Of a DNA stretch of 64,000 nucleotides, positions 10,402-19,559 are shown in pieces. Every line of letters starts with the position of its first letter. Position 1 is the stretch's first letter. The notes under the pieces were generated by a model. That model had not been told where the DNA came from, ran no database searches, and saw only the letters and a program-made list of their open reading frames with translations. The position numbers and the translations under genes were made by a program. Source of the stretch: Stutzerimonas nitrititolerans (GTDB lineage: Bacteria > Pseudomonadota > Gammaproteobacteria > Pseudomonadales > Pseudomonadaceae); contig NZ_RFFL01000006.1 of assembly GCF_003696285.1 (NCBI RefSeq), positions 1 to 64,000 on the forward strand, in the 5' to 3' direction.

Positions 10402-11964
10402 GTGAGCCAAGCATTGATCGCCGCGCTGCAGAACCCAGCCCTATACCCGCATCCGGTGGATGGTTTCCAGGTCATCGAGACGCATATTTCCTGGATCATC
10501 CTGACCGGCACCTATGCCTACAAGCTCAAGAAGCCGGTCGATTTCGGCTTCCTCGACTTCACCGAGCTGAGCGCCCGCAAACACTTCTGCGAGGAAGAAC
10601 TGCGCCTGAACCAGCGCCTGGCGGCCGACCTTTATCTGGAAGTGCTGCCGATTACCGGTAGCGTCGAGGCGCCCCAGCTGGATGGTGCCGGCGAGCCGAT
10701 CGAGTACATGCTGAAGATGCGCGAATTCCCCCAGGCGCAACTGATGGCCCAGGTGCAGGCCCGCGGAGAACTGAGCGACGCTCACATCGATGCGCTGGCC
10801 AAGCGGATCGCCCAGTTCCATCTGGCCACCCCACGGGTGCCCGCCGACCATCCGCTCAGCACTCCCGAAGCCATAGTCGCGCCGATGCGGCAGAACTTCG
10901 AACAGATCCGCCCGCTGCTCAGCGAAGCGGCCGATCTGGAGCAACTGGACGCCCTGCTCGACTGGACCGAAACGACCATCAGCCGTCTGCAGCCACTGCT
11001 CGAACAGCGCTGTCAGCAAGGCTTCATTCGCGAATGCCATGGCGATCTTCACCTGGGCAACGCCACCATCATCGATGACGAGGTGGTGCTGTTCGACTGC
11101 ATTGAGTTCAACGACCCCTTCCGCCTGATCGATATCGCCTCGGACGCCGCCTTCCTCGCCATGGATCTGGAAGACCGCGGCCTGAAGTGCCAGGCCCGCC
11201 GCTTCATCAACGGCTGGCTCGAGCACAGTGGCGACTATGCCGCGCTGGAGCTGCTCAACCTGTACAAGGCCTATCGCGCCATGGTGCGCGCCAAGGTCAA
11301 TCTGTTCCGGCTGTTCCAGGAACAGGATGCCGTGCAGCGCAAGGTGATCCTGCGTCAATACCGCGGCTACGCGAACCTGGCCGAGAGCTACAGTGCGATT
11401 CCGTCGCGCTTCCTGGCCATCACCCATGGCGTATCGGCCGTCGGCAAGAGCCAGGTGGCGCTGCGCCTGGTGGAAGCGCTGGGTGTGGTGCGCCTGCGTT
11501 CGGATGTGGAACGCAAACGCCTGCATGGCGCGCAGACGGATGACGCCAAGGGGATGCTGCATGCGGGCATCTATAGCCCGCAGGCCAGCGAGGCGACCTA
11601 CCGACGCCTGCATGAGCTGGCCGAAACCGCACTGAATGCCGGCTTCTCCGCGGTCATCGATGCCAGTTACCTGAAACAGGAGCAGCGCCAGGCGGCCTGG
11701 CAAGTGGCCGAATCCACCGGCGTGCCGTTCCTGATCATCGATTGCCAGGCGCCGGACGCGGTCATCGAGCAATGGCTGGCACAGCGTCAGGCGCAGGGAG
11801 CGGATGCCTCCGATGCGACCATGGAGGTCATTCGGGCGCAGCAGGCCGACCGCGAGGCGCTCAGCGAAGCCGAGCAACTGCTGAGTCGCCGAGTCGACAC
11901 GCACGAGGCCGCCAGCCTCGACGACCTGGTCGCCGCCATCCGACAGCGTCTGCCCGGTCTCTGA
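10402..11964 (+). CDS. Fused aminoglycoside-phosphotransferase-like / AAA P-loop protein
   Basis: This 520-residue protein has two parts. The N-terminal half is APH-kinase-like with the catalytic-loop motif RECHGDLHLGN and a metal-binding FDCIEFND segment. The C-terminal third is a P-loop NTPase with Walker A GVSAVGKS near residue 342 and a zeta-toxin/nucleotide-kinase-like fold. It belongs to a conserved Pseudomonas family of bifunctional kinase-ATPase proteins whose substrate is unknown; aminoglycoside resistance should not be assumed. The GTG at 10402 has AAGGA 6 bases upstream, whereas the ATG at 10396 sits almost on that site. Confidence 0.85.
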   Translation: MSQALIAALQNPALYPHPVDGFQVIETHISWIILTGTYAYKLKKPVDFGFLDFTELSARKHFCEEELRLNQRLAADLYLEVLPITGSVEAPQLDGAGEPIEYMLKMREFPQAQLMAQVQARGELSDAHIDALAKRIAQFHLATPRVPADHPLSTPEAIVAPMRQNFEQIRPLLSEAADLEQLDALLDWTETTISRLQPLLEQRCQQGFIRECHGDLHLGNATIIDDEVVLFDCIEFNDPFRLIDIASDAAFLAMDLEDRGLKCQARRFINGWLEHSGDYAALELLNLYKAYRAMVRAKVNLFRLFQEQDAVQRKVILRQYRGYANLAESYSAIPSRFLAITHGVSAVGKSQVALRLVEALGVVRLRSDVERKRLHGAQTDDAKGMLHAGIYSPQASEATYRRLHELAETALNAGFSAVIDASYLKQEQRQAAWQVAESTGVPFLIIDCQAPDAVIEQWLAQRQAQGADASDATMEVIRAQQADREALSEAEQLLSRRVDTHEAASLDDLVAAIRQRLPGL

Positions 11965-11972
11965 GACCTCTC

Positions 11973-12000
11973 GCCGGCGTGATCGAGAGATCGCGCCGGC
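11973..12000. repeat. Strong hairpin downstream of the APH/P-loop gene
   Basis: A 12-bp stem (GCCGGCGTGATC against GATCGCGCCGGC, one wobble) closes a GAGA loop just after the stop codon. No T tract follows, so it may be an RNA 3' end stabiliser rather than a classical terminator. The rest of the 380-base gap 11965-12344 contains a CTATACT motif at 12075-12081 that could be a sigma-S type -10, and otherwise nothing I can support. Confidence 0.5.
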
Positions 12001-12344
12001 CGTAGCCAGAAGATCGGATCAATCTTCCCGACCAGCACAAATCCCAGCGCTACGGGCAGAAACCGACACGGCACCTATACTGTTCGAGGCACGCTCCTGG
12101 AGCCCGCCATATGCCTCGACACCTGCCGCCCCGCCCCAGACGGCTCGTTACCATGAGCGATAGCGTCCGGCCATGCCCTTTCCTGCCCCGGCGCCAAGGT
12201 GCCGTTTCGCCCAGCTGTCCGCCCGCCCTCTTCCGTTGGCTGACGAAACGCACCGTAACCTGGCAGGCGCTGCCCAACTGCCGCGACAGGGTGTTCGCAG
12301 GCGACGTCAGCCTCTCAGGCCATCCATGCCGATAGGAGATCCCG

Positions 12345-12617
12345 ATGCACGACGAGCTGCTGACGTTGAAGAATATCGGCAAGACTTCCGCGCAATGGCT
12401 GCACGCCTCGGGCATTCATACCGCCGAGGATCTTCGCCGCCTGGGAGCGCTACAGGCCTACCTGGCGGTGAAGACACGAGGCTTCGGCGCTTCCCGGGTG
12501 TTGCTGTACGCCATCGAAGGCGCCCTGCATGACATTCCGTGGCAACACCTGTCCGAGACCAGAAAGGCGGAGCTCAACGAACAGCTGAACAAGGACGTAC
12601 ACGGCAACAAGAGCTAG
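12345..12617 (+). CDS. TfoX C-terminal-domain protein
   Basis: The 90-residue protein consists only of the TfoX/Sxy C-terminal domain: LKNIGKTSAQWLHASGIHTAEDLRRLGA is the typical helix-hairpin-helix-like segment, followed by the Y-A-x-E-G-A-L-H-x-x-P-W motif. The TfoX N-terminal domain is absent. Enterobacterial full-length Sxy controls competence genes with CRP; the role of this stand-alone form is unknown. AGGAG lies 7 bases before the ATG. It is followed by the cNMP-binding gene cbpA. Confidence 0.88.
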   Translation: MHDELLTLKNIGKTSAQWLHASGIHTAEDLRRLGALQAYLAVKTRGFGASRVLLYAIEGALHDIPWQHLSETRKAELNEQLNKDVHGNKS

Positions 12618-12721
12618 CTCACAACCTCCGCGCAGTGAGATTTACTCAGCCCTATCCGCCACTTATCGTGGCGGGCACACGGCAACATGGCCGTCTGATC
12701 GTCTGTCCAAGGATTACCGAC

Positions 12722-13519
12722 ATGTATCTACTCGGGGAGCAACCGGCTTACGCCGATCGTCTGATCAACCGACTCCAGGGTATCCCCGCCCAGTTGCTCG
12801 ATGGCCTGGCGCCTTCCGGCGATCCGATCGAACTCGGCAGCACCAGCGATATCGCGTCACAACTGCCGGAGCAGCAGGTGTTTCTGGTCCAGCGAGGACT
12901 GCTGCATGCCAGGGTGGACGAGCGTCCACTGTTCTATCTGCGCGAAGGCGATCTGCTGGGCCTGCGCCAGGGCATCGAACTACCGACCTGCCACTACTGC
13001 AGCGACGAGCCGATCACTCTGATCCCCTATACGCGCCGTGCGGTCTTCGAACACATCCATGCCGACGAACAGCGCCAGGAGCTGTTTACCCAGTACCTGA
13101 TCGGCCATACGGCATTGCTGTCGGATGCATTGGCGCGCCTGAAGCAGCCGGAGATTCGCCCCACCACCGGCTTCCAGTATTTTGCCGAAGGAGAGGAACT
13201 GATCCGCCAGGGCGATGAAGCCGACAACGTCTTCATCATTATCGAGGGGCATGCCGAAGCCATCGTCGACGGGCAGAAAGTAGGCGATGTGCAACGCGAC
13301 GAGATCTTTGGCGCCATGGCGGTATTCACCCAGGAGAAGCGCAGTGCCAGCGTCATCGCCAGCACCGCCTGCACCGTCATGGTGATCCCCAAGGACCAGT
13401 TTCTCGGCCTGATGCAGAACAACCCGAGGATCGCCCACAGCCTGATCGAGAGCATGGCTCGGCGCATCGATCTGCTGAACAAGGAAGTCACCCAGTTGCG
13501 GCTGCCGATGACCGCATGA
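12722..13519 (+). CDS. cbpA: Cyclic-nucleotide-binding protein CbpA
   Basis: The 265-residue protein has an unclassified N-terminal half and a C-terminal cNMP-binding jelly roll (about 145-250: FAEGEELIRQGDEADNVFII, then FGAMAVFTQEKRSASV). There is no DNA-binding helix-turn-helix, so it is not a CRP-type regulator. It corresponds in position to the cAMP-binding CbpA of P. aeruginosa, next to prrF. The phosphate-binding cassette has Ala where Glu is usual (FGA rather than FGE), while the Arg is kept. The ATG at 12722 has AAGGA 8 bases upstream. Confidence 0.85.
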   Translation: MYLLGEQPAYADRLINRLQGIPAQLLDGLAPSGDPIELGSTSDIASQLPEQQVFLVQRGLLHARVDERPLFYLREGDLLGLRQGIELPTCHYCSDEPITLIPYTRRAVFEHIHADEQRQELFTQYLIGHTALLSDALARLKQPEIRPTTGFQYFAEGEELIRQGDEADNVFIIIEGHAEAIVDGQKVGDVQRDEIFGAMAVFTQEKRSASVIASTACTVMVIPKDQFLGLMQNNPRIAHSLIESMARRIDLLNKEVTQLRLPMTA

Positions 13520-13561
13520 CCACCGAACTCGCAGGGCCGAAAAATAATTGAGTTTCCGCTG

Positions 13562-13590
13562 TTGACACGCAAACGAGAATTGTTATTATT
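13562..13590 (+). promoter_or_regulatory. prrF promoter with Fur box
   Basis: TTGACA (13562-13567) and TATTAT (13584-13589) are spaced by 16 bases. The AT-rich segment 13571-13590 (AACGAGAATTGTTATTATT) resembles a Fur box and covers the spacer and -10, so Fur with iron would block transcription. Confidence 0.85.
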
Positions 13591-13595
13591 CGCAC

Positions 13596-13708
13596 AACTG
13601 GTCGCGAGATCAGCCGATAAGCTGAGAGCTCAGGCAGTCGAACTTTCAGGTTATCTCCTCATCAGGCTAATCACGGTTTTGACCCGGCTTCTTGCCGGGT
13701 CTTTTTTT
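13596..13708 (+). ncRNA. prrF: PrrF iron-responsive small RNA
   Basis: The segment begins AACTGGTCGCGAG, contains the conserved core at 13651-13674 (TTATCTCCTCATCAGGCTAA and following bases) that pairs with target mRNAs, and ends in a GACCCGGC-TTCTT-GCCGGGTC hairpin plus seven T. This matches P. aeruginosa PrrF1/PrrF2 in sequence and in neighbourhood (between cbpA and phuW). Under iron starvation PrrF represses mRNAs for iron-rich proteins such as SodB, aconitase and succinate dehydrogenase, with Hfq. Only one copy is present, not the tandem pair known in P. aeruginosa. Confidence 0.95.
13681..13708 (+). terminator. Rho-independent terminator of prrF
   Basis: An 8-bp GC-rich stem with a short loop is followed by TCTTTTTTT. 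On the opposite strand it is not followed by T, so it does not terminate phuW. Confidence 0.92.
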
Positions 13709-13721
13709 GCCTGCAATATCC

Positions 13722-14612
13722 TCAGTCGCGGTGACGCAGCGTTGCGCAATAATCCTTTTCAGGCTGCTTCGGCGTGAACCAGACAAAATCGGCCTGAGCG
13801 GCCTCGACGCGCTCGCCCACCTCCGCCAGGATCAGTACTTTCGTCCGTTCCCGATCGCTACCACTATTCAGATGCAGCGGTACGCCGACATCACGCCGCA
13901 CGTGGAAAACACCGGCCAGCAGCATCGCCGGCGCCGGCGCGGCCTGGAGGCGCTCCGCCATACGCCGATCACGCTGCTGCTGGACCGCCAGCATGGCGGG
14001 TAGCTGGGCCTCCGGAAGCATGTCGCAATGCGAGCGACGAATCTGCTCGAACAACGCTTGCTGCACCTCGGCCGCCGCTGGCGGGCCGGTAACCTTCGGG
14101 CGCTGACGGTAGATCGCGGATATCTCGTCACGATCCAGGTTCGCCTGCAGCAACGGATAAGGCTGCGCCAGCGCGTACTTCACCAACGGCCCGTAGAGCG
14201 ACCAGTCCCAGCCCTTCTGCCAGCCCAGTTCCGCCGGCAGATCCTCGGGCCAATCCCCTTTGGCAATCGATGCCTTTACGGCCTCCACTCGGGGCTGCTG
14301 CATGGGATCGAGCATCTCCAGCAACAGGCTGCCCTGCTCGCGCTGCTGGGCCAGGGCCTGCAGCAACCAAAGCTGCAATGCATGGTGATCAGGGTTATCG
14401 TGGCGCTCGCCGACCAGAATCCGCTCCGCCGCAGCCAGTTCGGCCAGCAACTGCCTGGGCGTCAACTGCTGGCCTTCGCGCAGGTCGAGGATGCGATTGA
14501 GATCGGCATGTTCGAGCCCCTCGGGGCCCTGCCAGGAGGGCAGTGGCGGCAACGAATGACAGGCGGCCAACAGAGGCACCACGACCATCAGCAGAATACG
14601 CACTGGATTCAT
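13722..14612 (-). CDS. phuW: ChaN-family lipoprotein (PhuW-like)
   Basis: The 296-residue lipoprotein (lipobox LLAAC, Cys18) carries the ChaN fold markers ILVGERHDNPDHH (about residues 68-80) and the C-terminal AGVFHVRRDVGVPLHL. ChaN-type proteins bind heme at the cell surface or in the periplasm. The gene sits immediately after prrF, the place of phuW in P. aeruginosa, where it closes the phuSTUVW heme-uptake operon. Here no phuR or phuSTUV genes follow; the next gene upstream is a divergent Rieske protein. The heme-binding role is inferred. Confidence 0.85.
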   Translation of the reverse strand: MNPVRILLMVVVPLLAACHSLPPLPSWQGPEGLEHADLNRILDLREGQQLTPRQLLAELAAAERILVGERHDNPDHHALQLWLLQALAQQREQGSLLLEMLDPMQQPRVEAVKASIAKGDWPEDLPAELGWQKGWDWSLYGPLVKYALAQPYPLLQANLDRDEISAIYRQRPKVTGPPAAAEVQQALFEQIRRSHCDMLPEAQLPAMLAVQQQRDRRMAERLQAAPAPAMLLAGVFHVRRDVGVPLHLNSGSDRERTKVLILAEVGERVEAAQADFVWFTPKQPEKDYCATLRHRD

Positions 14613-14706
14613 CTCACTTGCCTCGGCGGTATGAGCGACGCAGCATAAAAGGCCGCGAACGCTCGTCGCCAGCCCTCATCGCGCCAAAACGGCCGAACGA
14701 CCGGTA

Positions 14707-15069
14707 ATGACCATGCAACCGAATGCAAAAGACATCACGCCTCTGTGCGCTTCGAGCGCGCTTGCCGAAGGCCAGAGCCGCGGCTTTCAGGCCGGCGGCC
14801 TCAAGCTTGTGGCCGTCCGCAAGGATGACCGAGTGTATGTCTACGAGAATCGCTGTCCGCACCGCGGCGTGCCGCTGGAGTGGCTGCCCGATCAGTTCCT
14901 CGACACCAGCGGCAGCCTGATCCAGTGCGCCACCCACGGCGCACTGTTTCTGATCGACACCGGTGAATGCGTCACTGGCCCGTGCGCAGGCCAGGCCTTG
15001 CGAGCACTGCCGAGCCACGAAGCCGATGGCTTCGTCTGGTTGCACCGCGCCGAATCCGGCGATCACTGA
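14707..15069 (+). CDS. Small Rieske [2Fe-2S] protein
   Basis: The 120-residue protein is a stand-alone Rieske domain. The cluster ligands are visible as CPHRG (about residues 50-54) and CATHG (about 78-82), the C-x-H ... C-x2-H pattern of Rieske ferredoxins. No signal or transmembrane segment is seen, so it is probably cytoplasmic. It resembles the ferredoxin components of ring-hydroxylating dioxygenases, or NirD-like proteins, but no oxygenase lies nearby. The redox partner is unknown. An ATG two codons later (14713) is an alternative start. Confidence 0.9.
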   Translation: MTMQPNAKDITPLCASSALAEGQSRGFQAGGLKLVAVRKDDRVYVYENRCPHRGVPLEWLPDQFLDTSGSLIQCATHGALFLIDTGECVTGPCAGQALRALPSHEADGFVWLHRAESGDH

Positions 15070-15179
15070 CGACCTTCGGTTCACCGCGCAGCGGCAGCGA
15101 TCGAGAGTGCGACGCTGCGCCCAAGCGACAAGGCGTCGCGTTGGGTATCATGCGCCGATTGTTACTCGAGAGATGACCC

Positions 15180-16949
15180 ATGCGCCGTTTGCTGAGTCTG
15201 CTGATCCTGCTGTTCGCCCTCCCCGCTGCCGCCGGCCTGTTCGACAGCCGTCCCAGCGCCTCCCTGGGAGGGATCAACAACAGTGCCGACTTCCTACCGG
15301 TGCGTGAAGCCTTCCGCCTGAGCCTGGTGGAAAGCACCCCGGAGCAGATCACCCTGCGCTTCGTGGCGACCGAAGGCTATTACCTCTACCGACACCGCTT
15401 CCAGTTCAAGACCGGCGATACCGAGGTGGCACTCGGCGAAGCCAGAATGCCCGCAGGCCAGCAGAAGACCGATGATTACTTCGGCGAAGTCGAGGTCTAC
15501 TACGGCATATTGGATATCGAGTTGCCGGTCCGGAACCCGAAGAACCGGCCGTTCACTCTGCAGGTTGGCTACCAGGGCTGTGCAGACAAGGGCCTCTGCT
15601 ATCCGCCCGAAACCGAGTCCTTCAGCATCGCCGGCGACGGCGCCGCCCCCGATAACGCCGCGACCTCGGACAACAACGACCGCAGCCTGTCCTGGCGCGC
15701 GGTGGCGTTGTTCTTTCTCGCCGGCCTGGGCCTGACCTTCACCCCCTGCGTATTGCCGATGCTGCCGATACTGTCCGGCGTAGTGTTGCGTGGCCAGACC
15801 GGTGGCATGCGCAGCTTCCTGCTGTCGCTTGCCTATGTACTGCCGATGGCCACCGGTTTCGCCGTGCTGGGCGCGTTGATGGGGGTTTTCGGTGCCGAGC
15901 TGAACCTGCAGGCGCGCCTGCAATCGCCCTGGGTGCTGGTGCCTTTCGCGCTGTTCTTCGTGGCCTTCGCGCTGGCCATGTTCGGCCTCTTCGAGCTGCG
16001 CCTGCCGCAGGTGCTGAGTGGCCGCCTCGACCGCCTGGCCGGTAATGTCAAGGGCGGCTCCTTCCTTGGCGCAGCGGTGCTGGGCACCGTTTCCAGCCTG
16101 CTGGTATCCCCCTGCGTCTCGGCGCCGCTGGCCGGCGCGCTGCTTTATATCAGCGCCAGTGGCGATGCTCTGGGCGGCGGGTTGAAACTCTTCGCGCTGG
16201 GCCTGGGCATGGGCACACCCCTGGTACTGTTCGCCACGGGCGGTGGTGCGCTGCTTCCCCGTAGCGGCCCCTGGATGGTGACGGTCCGCAATACCTTCGG
16301 CGTACTGCTGCTGGCCGTGGCCGTCTGGATGCTCGAGCGCGTACTGCCGGGCCCGGCAGCGCTGGCACTGTGGGGCCTGCTCGCCGCAGGGGCGGCGCTG
16401 TTCCTCGGCACACTGGAATTCAACAGCAAGACGCCACGGCAAAAGCTGGCCCAGTTGCTGGGTCTGGTACTGCTGGTGTACGCGCTGGCAGCCTGGGTCG
16501 GCGCACTGCAGGGCGGATCCGATCCGTTGCGTCCGCTGCCACGCGCCACGCTCAGCGCCACTGGCGGCAACGTCGAGATGGAGCGCTGGCAGACCATCTC
16601 CACTCCCACCGAACTCGAGGCACAACTGGCTGCCGCAGCGGCTGCGAACCAACCGCTGTTGCTCGACTGGTACGCCGACTGGTGCATCAGCTGCAAAGTC
16701 ATCGAGCGCGAGGTCTTCGAAAATCCGCAGATCGCACCGCGCCTTGCCGACTACCGCCTGATCCGCTTCGACATCACCGACAGCAACCGCGAACAACGCG
16801 CCCTGCTGGATCGCTACAAACTGTTCGGGCCGCCGGCAGTGTTGTTCTTCGATCGCACCGGCAAGGAGCTCGCCCAGGTACGGGTGGTCGGCGAAATCGA
16901 CGCAGAACTGTTCGGTACGCATCTGGACCGCGCCGAGCCGCTGCTCTAG
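15180..16949 (+). CDS. dsbD: Thiol:disulfide interchange protein DsbD
   Basis: The 589-residue inner-membrane protein carries electrons from cytoplasmic thioredoxin to periplasmic DsbC, DsbG and cytochrome c maturation factors. After a signal peptide (about 1-18), the N-terminal immunoglobulin-like domain has Cys in GCADKGLCYPPE. A central eight-helix domain has its cysteine pair in TPCVLPM and SPCVSAP, and a C-terminal thioredoxin domain has the CxxC of DWCISCK. All six redox cysteines are present. Confidence 0.96.
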   Translation: MRRLLSLLILLFALPAAAGLFDSRPSASLGGINNSADFLPVREAFRLSLVESTPEQITLRFVATEGYYLYRHRFQFKTGDTEVALGEARMPAGQQKTDDYFGEVEVYYGILDIELPVRNPKNRPFTLQVGYQGCADKGLCYPPETESFSIAGDGAAPDNAATSDNNDRSLSWRAVALFFLAGLGLTFTPCVLPMLPILSGVVLRGQTGGMRSFLLSLAYVLPMATGFAVLGALMGVFGAELNLQARLQSPWVLVPFALFFVAFALAMFGLFELRLPQVLSGRLDRLAGNVKGGSFLGAAVLGTVSSLLVSPCVSAPLAGALLYISASGDALGGGLKLFALGLGMGTPLVLFATGGGALLPRSGPWMVTVRNTFGVLLLAVAVWMLERVLPGPAALALWGLLAAGAALFLGTLEFNSKTPRQKLAQLLGLVLLVYALAAWVGALQGGSDPLRPLPRATLSATGGNVEMERWQTISTPTELEAQLAAAAAANQPLLLDWYADWCISCKVIEREVFENPQIAPRLADYRLIRFDITDSNREQRALLDRYKLFGPPAVLFFDRTGKELAQVRVVGEIDAELFGTHLDRAEPLL

Positions 16950-17100
16950 GGTCAGCTGCCGCAAACTCCAGACATAATGACGGCATTTACGCCGATCGAG
17001 ACATGACTGGACAGTCAGCCCAGGCTTCGTGCATAGTTTTTCTTTTCGCCGAGCCAGGCGACCCGCGAACGCAAAGTCCATAGAACAACAAGGAACATAC

Positions 17101-17544
17101 ATGGCGACCTTTCTGGTCCTTCATGGCCCGAACCTGAATCTGCTCGGCACCCGTGAACCGGGCGTCTACGGGGCGGTGACGCTGGCGCAGATCAACCAGG
17201 ATCTCGAGCAGCGCGCCCGCGACGCCGGCCATCATCTGCTGCACCTGCAATCCAACGCCGAGTACGAACTGATCGAACGCATCCATGCCGCGCGCAGTGA
17301 GGGTGTCGATTTCATTCTCATCAATCCTGCAGCGTTCACGCATACAAGTGTCGCGTTACGTGACGCGTTGCTGGCAGTGAGCATCCCATTCATCGAAGTG
17401 CACCTGTCGAACGTGCACAAACGTGAACCTTTCCGCCATCACTCTTACTTTTCGGATGTTGCGGTAGGCGTGATCTGCGGCCTTGGCGCCAGCGGTTATC
17501 GGCTGGCATTGGAGGCTGCCCTGGAACACCTCGCTGCTTCCTGA
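17101..17544 (+). CDS. aroQ: Type II 3-dehydroquinate dehydratase
   Basis: The 147-residue enzyme dehydrates 3-dehydroquinate in the shikimate pathway. The family start [20 protein letters not shown] includes the catalytic Tyr and lid Arg, and the [15 protein letters not shown] segment carries the active-site His. It lies directly upstream of accBC, a common arrangement in Pseudomonas. Confidence 0.97.
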   Translation: MATFLVLHGPNLNLLGTREPGVYGAVTLAQINQDLEQRARDAGHHLLHLQSNAEYELIERIHAARSEGVDFILINPAAFTHTSVALRDALLAVSIPFIEVHLSNVHKREPFRHHSYFSDVAVGVICGLGASGYRLALEAALEHLAAS

Positions 17545-17623
17545 CGGGCCTGTGCACAAGCATGCCGGGTCTCGATAACGCGAGCAGCAATACCCTTCGA
17601 ACTTACTTGGGAGTCAACGCTTC

Positions 17624-18082
17624 ATGGATATTCGCAAAGTCAAGAAACTGATCGAGTTGCTGGAAGAGTCCGGGATCGACGAACTGGAGATTCACGAGGG
17701 CGAAGAGTCGGTGCGCATCAGCCGCCACAGCAAGCAAGTGGCCATGCAACAGCCGGTCTATGCCCAGGCCCCAGCAGCCGCGCCGGCACCGGCGCCAGTG
17801 GCTGCCGCTCCGGTCGCGGACGCCGCTCCGGCCGCTCCGAAGCTGAACGGCACCGTGGTCCGCTCGCCGATGGTCGGCACCTTCTACCGCGCTTCCTCGC
17901 CGGAATCCAAGCCGTTCGTCGACGTCGGTCAGAGCGTCAAGAAGGGCGACATCCTCTGCATCGTCGAAGCCATGAAGATGATGAACCACATCGAGGCCGA
18001 AACCAGCGGCACCATCGAATCCATCCTGGTGGAGAATGGTCAGCCGGTCGAATACGACCAGCCGCTGTTCACCATCGTTTGA
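17624..18082 (+). CDS. accB: Biotin carboxyl carrier protein of acetyl-CoA carboxylase
   Basis: The 152-residue protein has a helical N-terminal region, an Ala/Pro-rich flexible linker (about 45-72) and a biotinyl domain with the biotin-attachment motif EAMKMMN (Lys near 117). It shuttles carboxybiotin between AccC and AccAD in the first step of fatty acid synthesis. The accC start follows 17 bases after its stop codon. Confidence 0.97.
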   Translation: MDIRKVKKLIELLEESGIDELEIHEGEESVRISRHSKQVAMQQPVYAQAPAAAPAPAPVAAAPVADAAPAAPKLNGTVVRSPMVGTFYRASSPESKPFVDVGQSVKKGDILCIVEAMKMMNHIEAETSGTIESILVENGQPVEYDQPLFTIV

Positions 18083-18099
18083 ACCGCGGAGAGCCAGCG

Positions 18100-19449
18100 A
18101 TGTTGGAAAAAGTACTGATCGCAAACCGCGGTGAAATCGCCCTGCGGATCTTGCGAGCCTGCAAGGAGCTGGGCATCAAGACCGTCGCGGTGCATTCCAC
18201 CGCCGACCGCGAATTGATGCACCTGGCCCTGGCGGACGAATCCGTCTGCATCGGCCCGGCCCTTGCCACCAATTCCTACCTGCACATTCCGGCGATCATC
18301 GCCGCGGCAGAGGTTACCGGTGCCACCGCCATTCACCCCGGCTACGGCTTTCTCGCCGAGAACGCCGATTTCGCCGAACAGGTCGAAAAGTCGGGCTTCG
18401 CCTTCGTTGGCCCCAAAGCCGACACCATCCGCCTGATGGGCGACAAGGTGTCCGCCAAGGACGCCATGATCAAGTCCGGCGTACCCGTGGTTCCCGGCTC
18501 CGACGGCCCGCTGCCGGAGAACGAGCAGGAAGCCCTGCGCATCGCCCGTGAAGTGGGTTACCCGGTGATCATCAAGGCCGCTGGCGGCGGCGGTGGTCGC
18601 GGCATGCGCGTGGTGCACAAGGAAGAGGACCTGATCAAGTCGGCCAAGCTGACCCGCACCGAGGCCGGTGCCGCCTTCGGCAATCCGATGGTCTACCTGG
18701 AGAAGTTCCTCGGCAATCCGCGTCACGTGGAAGTCCAGGTACTCTCCGACGGACAGGGCAACGCCATCCACCTCTACGACCGCGACTGCTCGCTGCAGCG
18801 TCGTCACCAGAAGGTTCTGGAAGAGGCGCCCGCCCCCTACATCGACGAGAAGGCTCGCGCCGAAGTGCTGCAGCGCTGCGTCGATGCCTGCATCGAGATC
18901 GGCTACCGGGGCGCCGGCACCTTCGAGTTCCTCTACGAAGACGGTCGCTTCTACTTCATCGAGATGAACACCCGGGTACAGGTCGAGCATCCGGTCACCG
19001 AGATGGTCACCGGCGTGGACATCGTCAAGGAGATGCTCAGCATCGCCGCGGGCAACAAGCTGTCGATCAAGCAGGAAGACGTGGTCATCCGCGGCCATTC
19101 GCTGGAATGCCGGATCAACGCCGAAGACCCGGAGAAGTTCCTCCCGAGCCCCGGCAAGGTCAAGCACTTCCATGCGCCGGGCGGCAATGGCGTTCGCGTC
19201 GATTCGCACCTGTACAGCGGCTATTCGGTTCCGCCGAACTACGACTCGCTGATCGGCAAGCTGATCACCTACGGGGCCACCCGCGAAGAAGCCATGGCGC
19301 GCATGCGCAATGCCCTGGACGAAATCGTGGTCGACGGCATCAAGACCAACATCCCGCTGCACCGGGATCTGGTTCGTGACGAAGGCTTCTGCAAGGGCGG
19401 CGTGAACATCCACTACCTAGAAAAGAAACTGGGTATGGACAAGCACTAA
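18100..19449 (+). CDS. accC: Biotin carboxylase subunit of acetyl-CoA carboxylase
   Basis: The 449-residue ATP-grasp enzyme carboxylates the biotin on AccB. The glycine-rich ATP loop is [11 protein letters not shown] (about 163-173), and the catalytic [14 protein letters not shown] motif is near 288-300. The ATG at 18100 gives the canonical [14 protein letters not shown], with a GGAGAG site before it. It forms an operon with accB; an intergenic inverted repeat follows it. Confidence 0.97.
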   Translation: MLEKVLIANRGEIALRILRACKELGIKTVAVHSTADRELMHLALADESVCIGPALATNSYLHIPAIIAAAEVTGATAIHPGYGFLAENADFAEQVEKSGFAFVGPKADTIRLMGDKVSAKDAMIKSGVPVVPGSDGPLPENEQEALRIAREVGYPVIIKAAGGGGGRGMRVVHKEEDLIKSAKLTRTEAGAAFGNPMVYLEKFLGNPRHVEVQVLSDGQGNAIHLYDRDCSLQRRHQKVLEEAPAPYIDEKARAEVLQRCVDACIEIGYRGAGTFEFLYEDGRFYFIEMNTRVQVEHPVTEMVTGVDIVKEMLSIAAGNKLSIKQEDVVIRGHSLECRINAEDPEKFLPSPGKVKHFHAPGGNGVRVDSHLYSGYSVPPNYDSLIGKLITYGATREEAMARMRNALDEIVVDGIKTNIPLHRDLVRDEGFCKGGVNIHYLEKKLGMDKH

Positions 19450-19460
19450 GCACCAGCCGA

Positions 19461-19545
19461 GAAAAGCGCTGAAGGCTGGAAGGCCGAACGAAAAAGCGGA
19501 TAATCCCGCCACCTTTCGTTCAGCCTTCCAGCCTTCAGCCGTTTC
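19461..19545. repeat. Long intergenic inverted repeat between accC and prmA
   Basis: Two arms of about 32 bases are nearly perfect complements: left 19461-19493 with core GCTGAAGGCTGGAAGGC, right 19514-19545. They enclose a loop of about 20 bases. The transcript would form a very stable stem. A related element lies at 23298-23364. Confidence 0.85.
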
Positions 19546-19559
19546 TAGACGAGAATTTT

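Noticed and set aside
10402..11964. Aminoglycoside resistance gene
   Set aside because: The APH-like fold is shared by many kinases. The fused P-loop domain and the conserved chromosomal position indicate a core Pseudomonas protein of unknown substrate.
12111..12335. 74-codon frame upstream of the TfoX-domain gene
   Set aside because: No ribosome site, Arg/Pro-rich composition of random high-GC sequence, no family resemblance.
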